Positions 31,793 to 37,845 of a DNA stretch of 37,845 nucleotides are shown one piece after another (the first letter of the stretch is position 1; each line of letters opens with the position of its first letter). A program made the position numbers and the translations under genes. Source of the DNA: Salinicoccus sp. YB14-2 (lineage in GTDB: Bacteria > Bacillota > Bacilli > Staphylococcales > Salinicoccaceae); the NCBI RefSeq assembly GCF_001265075.1, contig NZ_LFKO01000001.1:467039-504883 (forward strand). Reading direction: 5' to 3'. The notes under the pieces were generated by a model, which was given only the letters and a program-made list of their open reading frames with translations, did no database searches and had not been told where the DNA came from.

Positions 31793-32207
31793 ATATCTCT
31801 TTGCCATTTAAAATCGCTTTTGTTGTAAATTCTGCATTTAATGAGTTGACTGCGGAACAATACTTTTCATGTGACAATTTCACTGCCCGGTTCAACACTT
31901 TTTCTGGAACGTCTCCGTCAACTTTCACTGTAATCTGGATATCAGTAAAACGTTTCGGTTCCGTTTCTGCACGGTCTCCGTCAAGCTCCAGTTCCAAATC
32001 GTTAACATTGTCCATGTGGTGTCTCATTATGACACACAGGTCGATACCCATGCAGCCTGCCACACCATGCAGCACCATTTCCATAGGTGAAGGGGCACTG
32101 CCGGAACCGCCCGCTTCTTTTCTTGCATCCATATTGACAGTGTGTCCTGAAACATCTGCTGTTGATTCAAAAGAGATGCTGCCCTGCCATTTCGTATTTA
32201 CTTTCAT
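31791..32207 (-). CDS. OsmC family protein (thiol peroxidase-like)
   Basis: 138-aa OsmC/Ohr-superfamily protein. The two reactive cysteines of the family are present: Cys52 in HGVAGCMGID and Cys117 in SHEKYCSAVNSL; an extra Cys58 is close to the first. GGSGSAPSPMEMVL matches the conserved approach to the active site. The family reduces organic or lipid hydroperoxides; this subgroup (YhfA/SACOL-like) is less studied, so the substrate is open. GGAGG precedes the ATG. It lies 39 nt after the Nramp-like gene and may be co-transcribed with it. Confidence 0.88.
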   Translation of the reverse strand: MKVNTKWQGSISFESTADVSGHTVNMDARKEAGGSGSAPSPMEMVLHGVAGCMGIDLCVIMRHHMDNVNDLELELDGDRAETEPKRFTDIQITVKVDGDVPEKVLNRAVKLSHEKYCSAVNSLNAEFTTKAILNGKEI

Positions 32208-32246
32208 CCTTATTCCTCCACTTGATCATCTTCTTATTATATTTTA

Positions 32247-33467
32247 CTAGAAAAAGCTGGTCACCGCATCAATCATGCTGTAAAGGCCTAAGAATGTCAC
32301 GACTGCCGTAACTGCATATCCGGCAATATTCAATGCCAAAGGGTTTTTAAAATTGCCCATAAGCCCTTTTTTATTTATCACTATCATGATGAATATCGCA
32401 ATAATCGGTAAAATCAACCCGTTCAGTGCCTGTGCAATAAGCAATACTTCAAGCGGTTCAAAGCCGATTGCTGAAGTAATGATACCGATAACGATGACAA
32501 GTGCGAAAATCAGTTTATACTTTTTATTTTGAAATCCACCTTTCCAGTGCATAAAACTGCTCACGGTCGCAGCGGCACCCATCGGTGACGCAATGGCTGA
32601 CGAGAACCCTGCTGCAAACAGACCGACACTGATAAATACAGGTGCCAGCCCTCCCATTAATGGTTCAAGCGGTGCTGCGAGCTCTACGACACTTGTCACT
32701 TCGGTGCCCTGAATCAAAGCACCGGCAGTAATCAGAATTGCTGCCGTAATCAGACCGCCGACAGATATCATTAAAATTGTATCGAGTCTCATATCAGAAA
32801 TTTTTGAAGTGTCTCCCCATTTTTCACTCGCAGTCTGTGCATGTATGAAGAAGTTGTACGGAACGACCGTCGTTCCGATCAAAGCAATGACAAGCAGGAT
32901 GGAACCGCTCGGCACTCCCGGTACAAAGGCACCTTTAAAAAGTTCTGCAATATCCGGCCCCGCTACAAACATCGTTGTAATAAACGTGATTCCCATAATG
33001 ATGATCAGAATGATCATCAGCTTCTCAATGACTTTATAACCGCCGCTCAACGCGAGGATTAAAATGATGACACCGAGAATGGGTGCAACTATATTCTCAG
33101 GAATATCAAACAAATATGATACGCCGAGCGATGTCCCGAGAAGGTCACCGCTGATGTATGCCGCACAACCGATGGCAACAGCAATCATCACAATGTACAC
33201 TAATGCAAATTTAAGTATTTTATTATCGAAAAGCTCCCTGATGTTTTCACCTAACCCCTGCTTAGTAACCACCCCGATCCTTGCAACCATCTCCTGGAGG
33301 ATTATGGTTGCAACTATCGCAAATATTACCGCCCACAGCAATGCAAATCCAAACCCTGCACCTGCTCTTGTTGCTGTAGTCACAGTTCCCGGGCCAATAA
33401 ATGATGCAGTAATAATAGCACCCGGCCCAATCTCTTTCAGTTTATTTATGAACCTTGATTCTGACAT
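32247..33467 (-). CDS. Nramp (SLC11) superfamily transporter lacking the canonical metal-binding motifs
   Basis: 406-aa membrane protein with about 11 helices, start MSESRFINKLKEIGPG. The alignment register with Nramp/MntH is clear: GPG...SFIGPGTVTTATRAG in helix 1 and ALIGTTVVPYNFFIHAQ in helix 6. However, the helix-1 DPGN is G25-P26-G27-T28 and the helix-6 MPH is V202-P203-Y204. The Asp, Asn and Met that bind manganese or iron in true Nramps are thus replaced, so a manganese-transporter label would be unsafe. Bacillus YcsG, near the 5-oxoprolinase genes, is a relative of this type as far as I recall. GGGGATG precedes the ATG. The gene follows a ureohydrolase. Substrate unknown. Confidence 0.85.
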   Translation of the reverse strand: MSESRFINKLKEIGPGAIITASFIGPGTVTTATRAGAGFGFALLWAVIFAIVATIILQEMVARIGVVTKQGLGENIRELFDNKILKFALVYIVMIAVAIGCAAYISGDLLGTSLGVSYLFDIPENIVAPILGVIILILALSGGYKVIEKLMIILIIIMGITFITTMFVAGPDIAELFKGAFVPGVPSGSILLVIALIGTTVVPYNFFIHAQTASEKWGDTSKISDMRLDTILMISVGGLITAAILITAGALIQGTEVTSVVELAAPLEPLMGGLAPVFISVGLFAAGFSSAIASPMGAAATVSSFMHWKGGFQNKKYKLIFALVIVIGIITSAIGFEPLEVLLIAQALNGLILPIIAIFIMIVINKKGLMGNFKNPLALNIAGYAVTAVVTFLGLYSMIDAVTSFF

Positions 33468-33485
33468 ACGATCATCCCCTTTTGT

Positions 33486-33516
33486 TTATAAAAAAACAGG
33501 AGGCCGCCCCTGTTTT
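33486..33516 (-). terminator. Terminator/attenuator between the ureohydrolase and the Nramp-like gene
   Basis: An 8-bp stem AAAACAGG / CCTGTTTT (33493-33500, 33509-33516) with an 8-nt GC-rich loop is followed on the minus strand by a T7 run. Being inside a 47-nt intergenic gap, it probably limits readthrough from the ureohydrolase gene into the transporter gene. Confidence 0.75.
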
Positions 33517-34459
33517 ATTTGTGGTGACCTCCCTCAATATGACCCGCAAGAACATGCAGTACTGCAGTTGAAACAAAGTGCGCAGAATTCTGGTTGGCAT
33601 CCTGCATCGGATAAACTTCAACATAGTCCATTCCACACAGGCCGCGCTTGCCGAATTCATAAATCATCGTTAATAATTCATATGAATTTAACCCATTGCC
33701 GTCGACGGGACCGCCTGGATTAAAAGCAAAGTCAAGAACGTCGCTGCAAATCGTCAAATAGACGACATCGACATCTTTTGAAGCCATATCATAGATTTCA
33801 TTTGCATACGCTCTTAAATCGCTCTGCTCACGGATATCGTTAATCGTCAGTGTTACAGCGCCTGCTTCTTTTGCCGCCTTACCATTTTCCGGCTTATTAC
33901 GCGGACCTTTGATACCTGTGTGGATCAGACTTTCATTTCTTACACCTTCTGTTTCATATAATCTTTTGAATGGTGTGCTGCGGGCAAATTTATCCCCTTC
34001 ATAATCTTCATAGTTATCATAATGGGAATCCAGGTGGATGATACCCACTTTTTTCCCTGTGTTTGTCAGTGCCTTTACAATTGGATAGGACACACTGTGA
34101 TCCCCGCCGATTCCGACCAGAAATTTACCACTGTCCCACAGTTTTTCAGTGAATTCCTCAATGATATTCACTGTTTGTGGAACGTTATGCGGATTTACAG
34201 CCACATCTCCGACATCTCCAAAACTCAGATGATCTTCTATGTTTATATGATCGAGTTCCGGTAAATAAGTACTGTACCTCTGTGAAGACAGACGGATTTG
34301 TTTAGGGCCGAGTTCCACACCTGTGTAATCTCCCCATGTACTTGATGCTTCCCATGGTACACCATAGAAAAGTACATCTGTATCATACTCAGATGCACCC
34401 GTTAAATTTTTAGCCCCGAGCATCGGTGGTGTATTGCCGTAAATATTATTTTCAGTCAC
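33515..34459 (-). CDS. Ureohydrolase family enzyme (agmatinase/formimidoylglutamase-like) with a substituted metal ligand
   Basis: 314-aa arginase-fold hydrolase. The family motifs are GIGGDHS (His121), HLDSHYD (Asp144, His146, Asp148) and LTICSDVLDFAFNPGG (residues 235-250). In the last motif the usual DxD is C238-S-D240: the first Asp, which bridges the two manganese ions in arginase, is Cys. S. aureus HutG has, as I recall, a similar TICMDV sequence, so formimidoylglutamase is one option; the N-terminal YGVPWEASSTWGDYTG is agmatinase-like. It would hydrolyse a guanidino or formimino compound. The start is a GTG with AAGGAG ten nt upstream. The C-terminus is His-rich (GHIEGGHHK). The Nramp-like gene follows. 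Confidence 0.85.
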   Translation of the reverse strand: MTENNIYGNTPPMLGAKNLTGASEYDTDVLFYGVPWEASSTWGDYTGVELGPKQIRLSSQRYSTYLPELDHINIEDHLSFGDVGDVAVNPHNVPQTVNIIEEFTEKLWDSGKFLVGIGGDHSVSYPIVKALTNTGKKVGIIHLDSHYDNYEDYEGDKFARSTPFKRLYETEGVRNESLIHTGIKGPRNKPENGKAAKEAGAVTLTINDIREQSDLRAYANEIYDMASKDVDVVYLTICSDVLDFAFNPGGPVDGNGLNSYELLTMIYEFGKRGLCGMDYVEVYPMQDANQNSAHFVSTAVLHVLAGHIEGGHHK

Positions 34460-34564
34460 TTGATGAACACTCCTTTTATATTTTTCATAACATACTTCAT
34501 ATACCTTTCAATTAACCTAATATTAAAGATATAAACCCGCTTAATAAAAAACTTTCCGCTACAG

Positions 34565-34912
34565 TTATTTATTCTCTTCAGTTGCCTCGTCATAGGCTTC
34601 CAGTGCTTTTCCGCCATAGACCATCCCGGGACCGCCGCCCATGACGATAGCGATTTCTGCAATCTCTGCAATTTCCTCCCTGGAGGCACCGAGCCCCACC
34701 AGTTTATTGACATGGTTGCCGATGCATCCTTCACATTTGTCTGCGATAGCATAAGTCAGTGCGATAATTTCTTTCGTCTTTTTATCAAGTGCACCTTCGG
34801 CGTAGGCGCTATTCTGCAGCTTTTTATATTGTCTCATCGTTTCCGGCACCGTTTCCTGGATACGTTTTGTATTGGCCTGAGCACGTGTATTCAACTCTTT
34901 CCATGTAGACAT
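34565..34912 (-). CDS. Carboxymuconolactone decarboxylase family protein (AhpD-like)
   Basis: 115-aa all-helical protein with the AhpD-type redox motif: ALTYAIADKCEGCIGNHVNKLVGLGAS with Cys60, Cys63 and His67. This argues for a disulfide reductase or peroxidase-related role rather than carboxymuconolactone decarboxylation. The C-terminal half has the usual Gly-rich EIAIVMGGGPGMVYGGKALEAYDE. GAGAGG precedes the ATG. It is upstream of and co-directional with the ureohydrolase gene, about 105 nt away; that gap is AT-rich without a clear terminator. Confidence 0.88.
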   Translation of the reverse strand: MSTWKELNTRAQANTKRIQETVPETMRQYKKLQNSAYAEGALDKKTKEIIALTYAIADKCEGCIGNHVNKLVGLGASREEIAEIAEIAIVMGGGPGMVYGGKALEAYDEATEENK

Positions 34913-34990
34913 AGAATCACCTCTCCCATAATCTGTCTTTTTAAAACATTTTTACATATTAAATATAACAATGAAAATTTGAAAAGTGAA

Positions 34991-35018
34991 TTGACAACCG
35001 TTTTAAATGATGTATGAT
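34991..35018 (+). promoter_or_regulatory. Promoter of the DUF6176-like gene
   Basis: TTGACA (34991-34996), 16-nt spacer, TATGAT (35013-35018), about 33 nt before the start codon. Confidence 0.75.
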
Positions 35019-35050
35019 AGTGAAAGTGAAATTGAAAAGGAGGCTTGAAA

Positions 35051-35428
35051 ATGCAGGTAGAGTTAACGAAATTTCGTATAAAACAAGGCAAAAGCGAATT
35101 GGTAGATGAGTGGATGAGGTTTCTGAATGAAAACATGCAGGATGCGCTGCTTTCACTGGATGGTGAAAAAATGTTTGTAGAAACTATTATGCGTGATACT
35201 GTAGGAGATCATGAGTATCTCTACTGGTATTCAATTCAAGCTGACGATGGCGACACCAACTCAGATGTTGCTGAGTGTATCGACCGCAGGCATATTTCTT
35301 ATTGGAACAGATGTATCGATAAAACATATCGCCCGAGAAATTTACAAAATGAAGTTGTCATGATTCCACACCGTATAAAAGACTATATGCATCACCTTGA
35401 AAATGAAGATCAAGCAGTAACAATATAA
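35051..35428 (+). CDS. DUF6176-like small protein
   Basis: 125-aa soluble protein. It begins MQVELTKFRIKQGKSELVDEW, which looks like a ferredoxin-like (dimeric alpha-beta barrel) first strand and helix, then has EKMFVETIMRDTVGDHEYLYWYSIQ and a conserved-looking HISYWNRCID...VMIPHRI end. I associate this pattern with the DUF6176 family of Firmicutes; no function is known. AAGGAGG seven nt before the ATG at 35051 sets the start. It is a single-gene unit with its own promoter and terminator. Confidence 0.75.
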   Translation: MQVELTKFRIKQGKSELVDEWMRFLNENMQDALLSLDGEKMFVETIMRDTVGDHEYLYWYSIQADDGDTNSDVAECIDRRHISYWNRCIDKTYRPRNLQNEVVMIPHRIKDYMHHLENEDQAVTI

Positions 35429-35438
35429 ATGCATAATG

Positions 35439-35477
35439 AAAAGGTACAAAATCAATTTTGATTTTGTACCTTTTTTG
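35439..35477. terminator. Terminator between the DUF6176-like gene and the two-helix membrane protein gene
   Basis: A perfect 16-bp stem (35439-35454 with 35459-35474) closes a 4-nt loop and is followed by TTTTTT on the plus strand (partly within the stem); CTTTTC follows on the minus strand. Strong for the plus strand, weaker for the minus. Confidence 0.88.
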
Positions 35478-35478
35478 T

Positions 35479-35682
35479 TCATGTATCATCATTTTCCCTG
35501 TCCACTTTGGAATGCCGCGTGAATTTCACAATCAGCATTATGAATAAAACAATCAGGGAAAGTATCAGTATCAGACTGGCTACTGCATTAAACGCGAAGC
35601 TCTCCGGGAAAAATGCTATCCCTGTAAATATTAAAAGGAAGCCCAGCAGAACGCCGCTTCCCACCATTAAAATGGATTTCAT
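35479..35682 (-). CDS. Small two-helix membrane protein, unknown
   Basis: 67-aa protein with two hydrophobic helices (about 3-22 and 31-54) and a short charged C-terminal tail (KFTRHSKVDRENDDT). I recognise no family. The ATG at 35682 has GAGG six nt upstream; a TTG four codons earlier is possible but is part of the G-rich site. It is co-directional with the GNAT gene upstream, 46 nt away, so they may form one unit. Confidence 0.7.
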   Translation of the reverse strand: MKSILMVGSGVLLGFLLIFTGIAFFPESFAFNAVASLILILSLIVLFIMLIVKFTRHSKVDRENDDT

Positions 35683-35728
35683 AACAAACCTCAACCTTTA
35701 ATCTTGTATTAACTGCATCTGCAGCGAC

Positions 35729-36235
35729 TTATTTGACGAATTTCGCCATTTGAATCAGATCTGTATAGCCGTCTTTCAGCTTTACCTGGTCTTTCTGCCT
35801 GCCTTCCTGAACGAAGCCGAGTCTCTCGTAAAATCGGATTGCACCTTCATTATTGGCAAACACGTCGAGAACGATTTTTTCAAGCACCGTACTTTCTTCT
35901 GCATGTTTAATCGCCCGTTCGATCAGCTCACTGCCGATGCCATGACCTGCATACTTTGGTTGAAGACTGACACCAAACTGACAGACATGTTCAAACTTTT
36001 TACGCGGATTCTGCCTTAAATTCAATATGCCCACAATACGACCGTCCGCTTCCACAACCAGTCCCAGATCATTTTTCGTCAAAGAGGTGATATTTTCCTC
36101 CTGCTGGTCAAGTGGAATTCCCCTGTCCTCAATCGGAGTGGCAAGAGTCTCCGGGTATGCCTCAGTCACAAATTCTTTATGTTCGATAATCTGTTCTGCA
36201 TCTTTAATTTCAGGTTCTCTAATATTATATTCCAT
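35729..36235 (-). CDS. GNAT family N-acetyltransferase
   Basis: 168-aa single-domain acetyltransferase. It starts MEYNIREPEIKDAEQIIEHKEF; the acetyl-CoA loop is PKYAGHGIGSELIERAI (about 93-109) and the late motif is LDVFANNEGAIRFYERLGFVQEGRQ. The layout is that of the RimJ/RimL-like or phosphinothricin-acetyltransferase-like group; the substrate cannot be told. AGGAG seven nt before the ATG sets the start. Confidence 0.9.
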   Translation of the reverse strand: MEYNIREPEIKDAEQIIEHKEFVTEAYPETLATPIEDRGIPLDQQEENITSLTKNDLGLVVEADGRIVGILNLRQNPRKKFEHVCQFGVSLQPKYAGHGIGSELIERAIKHAEESTVLEKIVLDVFANNEGAIRFYERLGFVQEGRQKDQVKLKDGYTDLIQMAKFVK

Positions 36236-36339
36236 GCCGACTCTCCTATGCTACTGTACTGTTATCTCAATTTTATCATGTGAAAAATTTATTACAATTT
36301 AAGTGTTTACGAGCGTCCTCATGCATATTTTAAAGAGAC

Positions 36340-36593
36340 TCACCATTTCAGCTTTTCAGCCGGTTCTACGATAATATTTTCAAATCCTTTAATATAACAA
36401 GGTTTATAAGTGTCTTCATAATTTTGAACTTCTCCGTCAAGTTCCACCCTTTATCTTCAAGTGCAGATGCGGCAGTTTCTATATCTTCGACGGCAAATAC
36501 CATATGCCTCATACCGGGAATATTTGAACAGGACCTTCTCACATCTTCTTCATCTGCCGGCTTATGGAATTTCACCAGTGCCTTCAACTTCAT
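36340..36593 (-). pseudogene. Frameshifted VOC (glyoxalase-like) protein remnant
   Basis: The first 50-odd codons read VRRSCSNIPGMRHMVFAVEDIETAASALEDKGWNL, the middle of a vicinal-oxygen-chelate domain. Then the frame breaks near 36430-36445. In the next frame the sequence continues as a normal VOC C-terminus, GEVQNYEDTYKPCYIKG and then IIVEPAEKLKW with a stop at 36340. A single-base deletion (or equivalent) explains the break. No ribosome binding site or upstream coding sequence for the missing N-terminal half is seen, so the copy is also truncated. Confidence 0.75.
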
Positions 36594-36608
36594 AGTGTAA
36601 ATTTTCGT

Positions 36609-36635
36609 TTTACAGTTAAAGCATTACAATATAAT
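36609..36635 (+). promoter_or_regulatory. Candidate promoter of the Old Yellow Enzyme gene
   Basis: TTTACA (36609-36614), 15-nt spacer, TATAAT (36630-36635). The -10 is perfect; the spacing is short. Confidence 0.4.
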
Positions 36636-36721
36636 CGTATTAAATGGTTGCAAATGACTGGACTTTAAAAATCCACTCATACACAATAAATATATCAATT
36701 TACTTTTGGAGGAATTTTCAG

Positions 36722-37729
36722 ATGTCTGTTTTCGAACCTTATAAAATTAAAAATCTTGAAATGAGAAATAGAATCGTCATGGCACCGATGTGCCAGTACA
36801 GCGCCAAGGACGGCATACCCAGCGACTGGCATACCACACATTATTTATCCCGCGCCCATGGCGGTGTCGGCATGATTATGGTTGAAATGACAAATGTCGA
36901 ACCGAGAGGACGGATTACAGACGGATGTCTCGGTATATGGTCTGACGGGCACGTACCTCATTACAAACGCCTGGTCGATGCAGTGCACAAAACCGGTGCA
37001 AAGATCGGCATTCAGATTGGTCATGCAGGACGGAAAGCGGAGGATGATGATGAACCTGTATCATCCAGTGCCATCGCATACAGTGACAAGTATAAGACAC
37101 CGCATGAACTGACGACCGAAGAAGCAGAAGAGGTCATTGAAAACTACCGTCAAGGTGCCCGCCGTGCTGTTGAAGCAGGCTTTGACACAATTGAAATCCA
37201 CGGTGCACACGGCTATCTTATCCACCAGTTTTCAGCGCCGCGCACAAATAACAGAAGTGATGCGTTCGGCCAGGACTTGAGTTTATTCGGTGTAAAAGTC
37301 ATTCTGGCAATGAAAAAAGAAATGCCTGAAGATATGCCGCTGCTGATGAGAATGTCATCAAAAGAATTTGCGGACGGCGGGTATGATCTGGATCACAGTG
37401 TCTATCTCGCAAAACAGTTTAAATCAGCAGGTGTCGACATGATTCATGTTTCTGCAGGCGGCGAAGGAAAGCCTTCCCGTGAACGTTTTCCGGGTGCAAC
37501 ACCTGGATATATGCTCCCTTATGCAAAACGCATAAAAGAGGAAGTCGACATCCCTGTCATCGCAGTCGGTATATTGGACGAACTGAAAGATGCCGAGCGT
37601 GCTGTCTCTGAAGCGGGAGCAGACCTTGTCGCTCTCGGCCGTGTGCTTCTCCGCGACCCGCACTGGGTACTGAATAACGATGATAGTAAACAGTTCGTCC
37701 CGGAGCAGTATACAAGAGGTTACAATTAA
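36722..37729 (+). CDS. namA: NADPH dehydrogenase, Old Yellow Enzyme family (NamA/YqjM type)
   Basis: 335-aa FMN-dependent TIM-barrel ene-reductase that reduces activated C=C bonds and nitro compounds with NADPH. It has the YqjM-type features: PMCQYS with redox-tuning Cys24 and Tyr26, GIQIGHAGRKAE, and the substrate-binding His pair H160 and H163 in EIHGAHGYLIHQF; FMN phosphate is bound near ALGRVLLRDP. GGAGGA (36708-36713) eight nt before the ATG sets the start; in-frame codons upstream lie in the promoter region and are not counted. It stands alone and is followed by a repeat-like sequence. Confidence 0.95.
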   Translation: MSVFEPYKIKNLEMRNRIVMAPMCQYSAKDGIPSDWHTTHYLSRAHGGVGMIMVEMTNVEPRGRITDGCLGIWSDGHVPHYKRLVDAVHKTGAKIGIQIGHAGRKAEDDDEPVSSSAIAYSDKYKTPHELTTEEAEEVIENYRQGARRAVEAGFDTIEIHGAHGYLIHQFSAPRTNNRSDAFGQDLSLFGVKVILAMKKEMPEDMPLLMRMSSKEFADGGYDLDHSVYLAKQFKSAGVDMIHVSAGGEGKPSRERFPGATPGYMLPYAKRIKEEVDIPVIAVGILDELKDAERAVSEAGADLVALGRVLLRDPHWVLNNDDSKQFVPEQYTRGYN

Positions 37730-37737
37730 AAGATTTA

Positions 37738-37845
37738 AAAAGAGGGGCCGGGACATAGGTCCTTAAAAAAGATTATATTTCATGCAGAACAGATGAAATC
37801 CGTACGTTAGACTCCTTGGGGAAAAGCATCAGCGTAAGACTACAG
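37738..37845. repeat. Probable dispersed intergenic repeat element (cut by window end)
   Basis: After the oxidoreductase stop the sequence reads AGAGGGGCCGGGACATAGG, then a 7-bp hairpin (ATTTCAT at 37777-37783 with ATGAAAT at 37793-37799) and TTAGACTCCTTGGGGAAAAG. Both the GGGACAT head and the TAGACTCC...GGGAAAAGC block recall noncoding repeats found in many intergenic spaces of staphylococci and bacilli. No ORF with a ribosome binding site is present. Only one copy is visible here, so the repeat status is from memory of related genomes. Confidence 0.5.

Noticed and set aside
33064-33723. 219-aa plus-strand ORF opposite the Nramp-like and ureohydrolase genes
   Set aside because: Spans two real genes and their intergenic terminator; no ribosome binding site.
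34460-34564. Terminator between the CMD-like gene and the ureohydrolase gene
   Set aside because: The AGCGG motifs in the gap are direct, not inverted, repeats; no stem with a T-tract could be built.

Overview
This 37.8-kb window is an ordinary chromosomal core segment of a low-GC Gram-positive coccus in the Staphylococcaceae. Several features support this: a type II pantothenate kinase (CoaW) downstream of pyrG/rpoE, YwpF divergent from a second SSB beside fabZ, EpuA behind MurA, two MurA paralogs and a Thr-containing YwlE/PtpB-type phosphatase. Sporulation genes that sit in the same neighbourhoods in Bacillus (spo0F, spoIIR) are absent. The moderate GC content, a glpX-murZ-talC order recalling Bacillus, and a BCCT osmolyte transporter point to a halotolerant relative such as Jeotgalicoccus or Salinicoccus rather than Staphylococcus itself. 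That placement is inference. No tRNA, rRNA, IS element, prophage or CRISPR array was seen.

Layout. 1-1.4 kb: a secreted LysM/Rpf-type cell-wall hydrolase with a consensus WalR box upstream. 1.4-4.9 kb: SSB and YwpF (divergent), then murA-epuA-fabZ and ywzB. 4.9-11.8 kb: the F1Fo ATP synthase operon atpIBEFHAGDC with a recognisable promoter, an atpE/atpF hairpin and a strong terminator. 11.9-19.4 kb: a tightly packed, partly overlapping run prfA-prmC-sua5-ywlE-rpiB-ywlG-glyA-upp-wecB (release factor, its methylase, tRNA t6A synthesis, arginine phosphatase, pentose/one-carbon/pyrimidine salvage, wall-sugar epimerase). 19.5-24.3 kb: rpmE2, rho, glpX, murZ and a TalC/Fsa-type aldolase. 24.5-28.3 kb: ywjG (DUF2529), pyrG with a CTP-sensing G-slippage attenuator, rpoE (delta) and a tandem GNAT protein.

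28.3-37.8 kb is the accessory part. It holds a BCCT transporter inserted between the GNAT gene and coaW, an unknown acidic lipoprotein, an OsmC protein, and an Nramp-like transporter that lacks the metal-binding signatures. The transporter lies downstream of a ureohydrolase with a Cys in place of a metal-ligand Asp. After these come a CxxC carboxymuconolactone-decarboxylase-like protein, a DUF6176-like protein, a two-helix membrane protein, a GNAT enzyme, a frameshifted VOC pseudogene, an Old Yellow Enzyme (NamA type) and the start of a probable dispersed intergenic repeat at the window edge.

The most interesting items are the ureohydrolase/Nramp-like pair with matching departures from metal-site consensus, the complete pyrG attenuator, a terminator whose palindrome encodes the same C-terminal residues of two convergent proteins, a promoter apparently embedded in a terminator loop ahead of coaW, and the Rpf-like hydrolase under a probable WalR site. 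I found nothing that is clearly a new multi-gene system. The ureohydrolase/Nramp-like pair is the best candidate.
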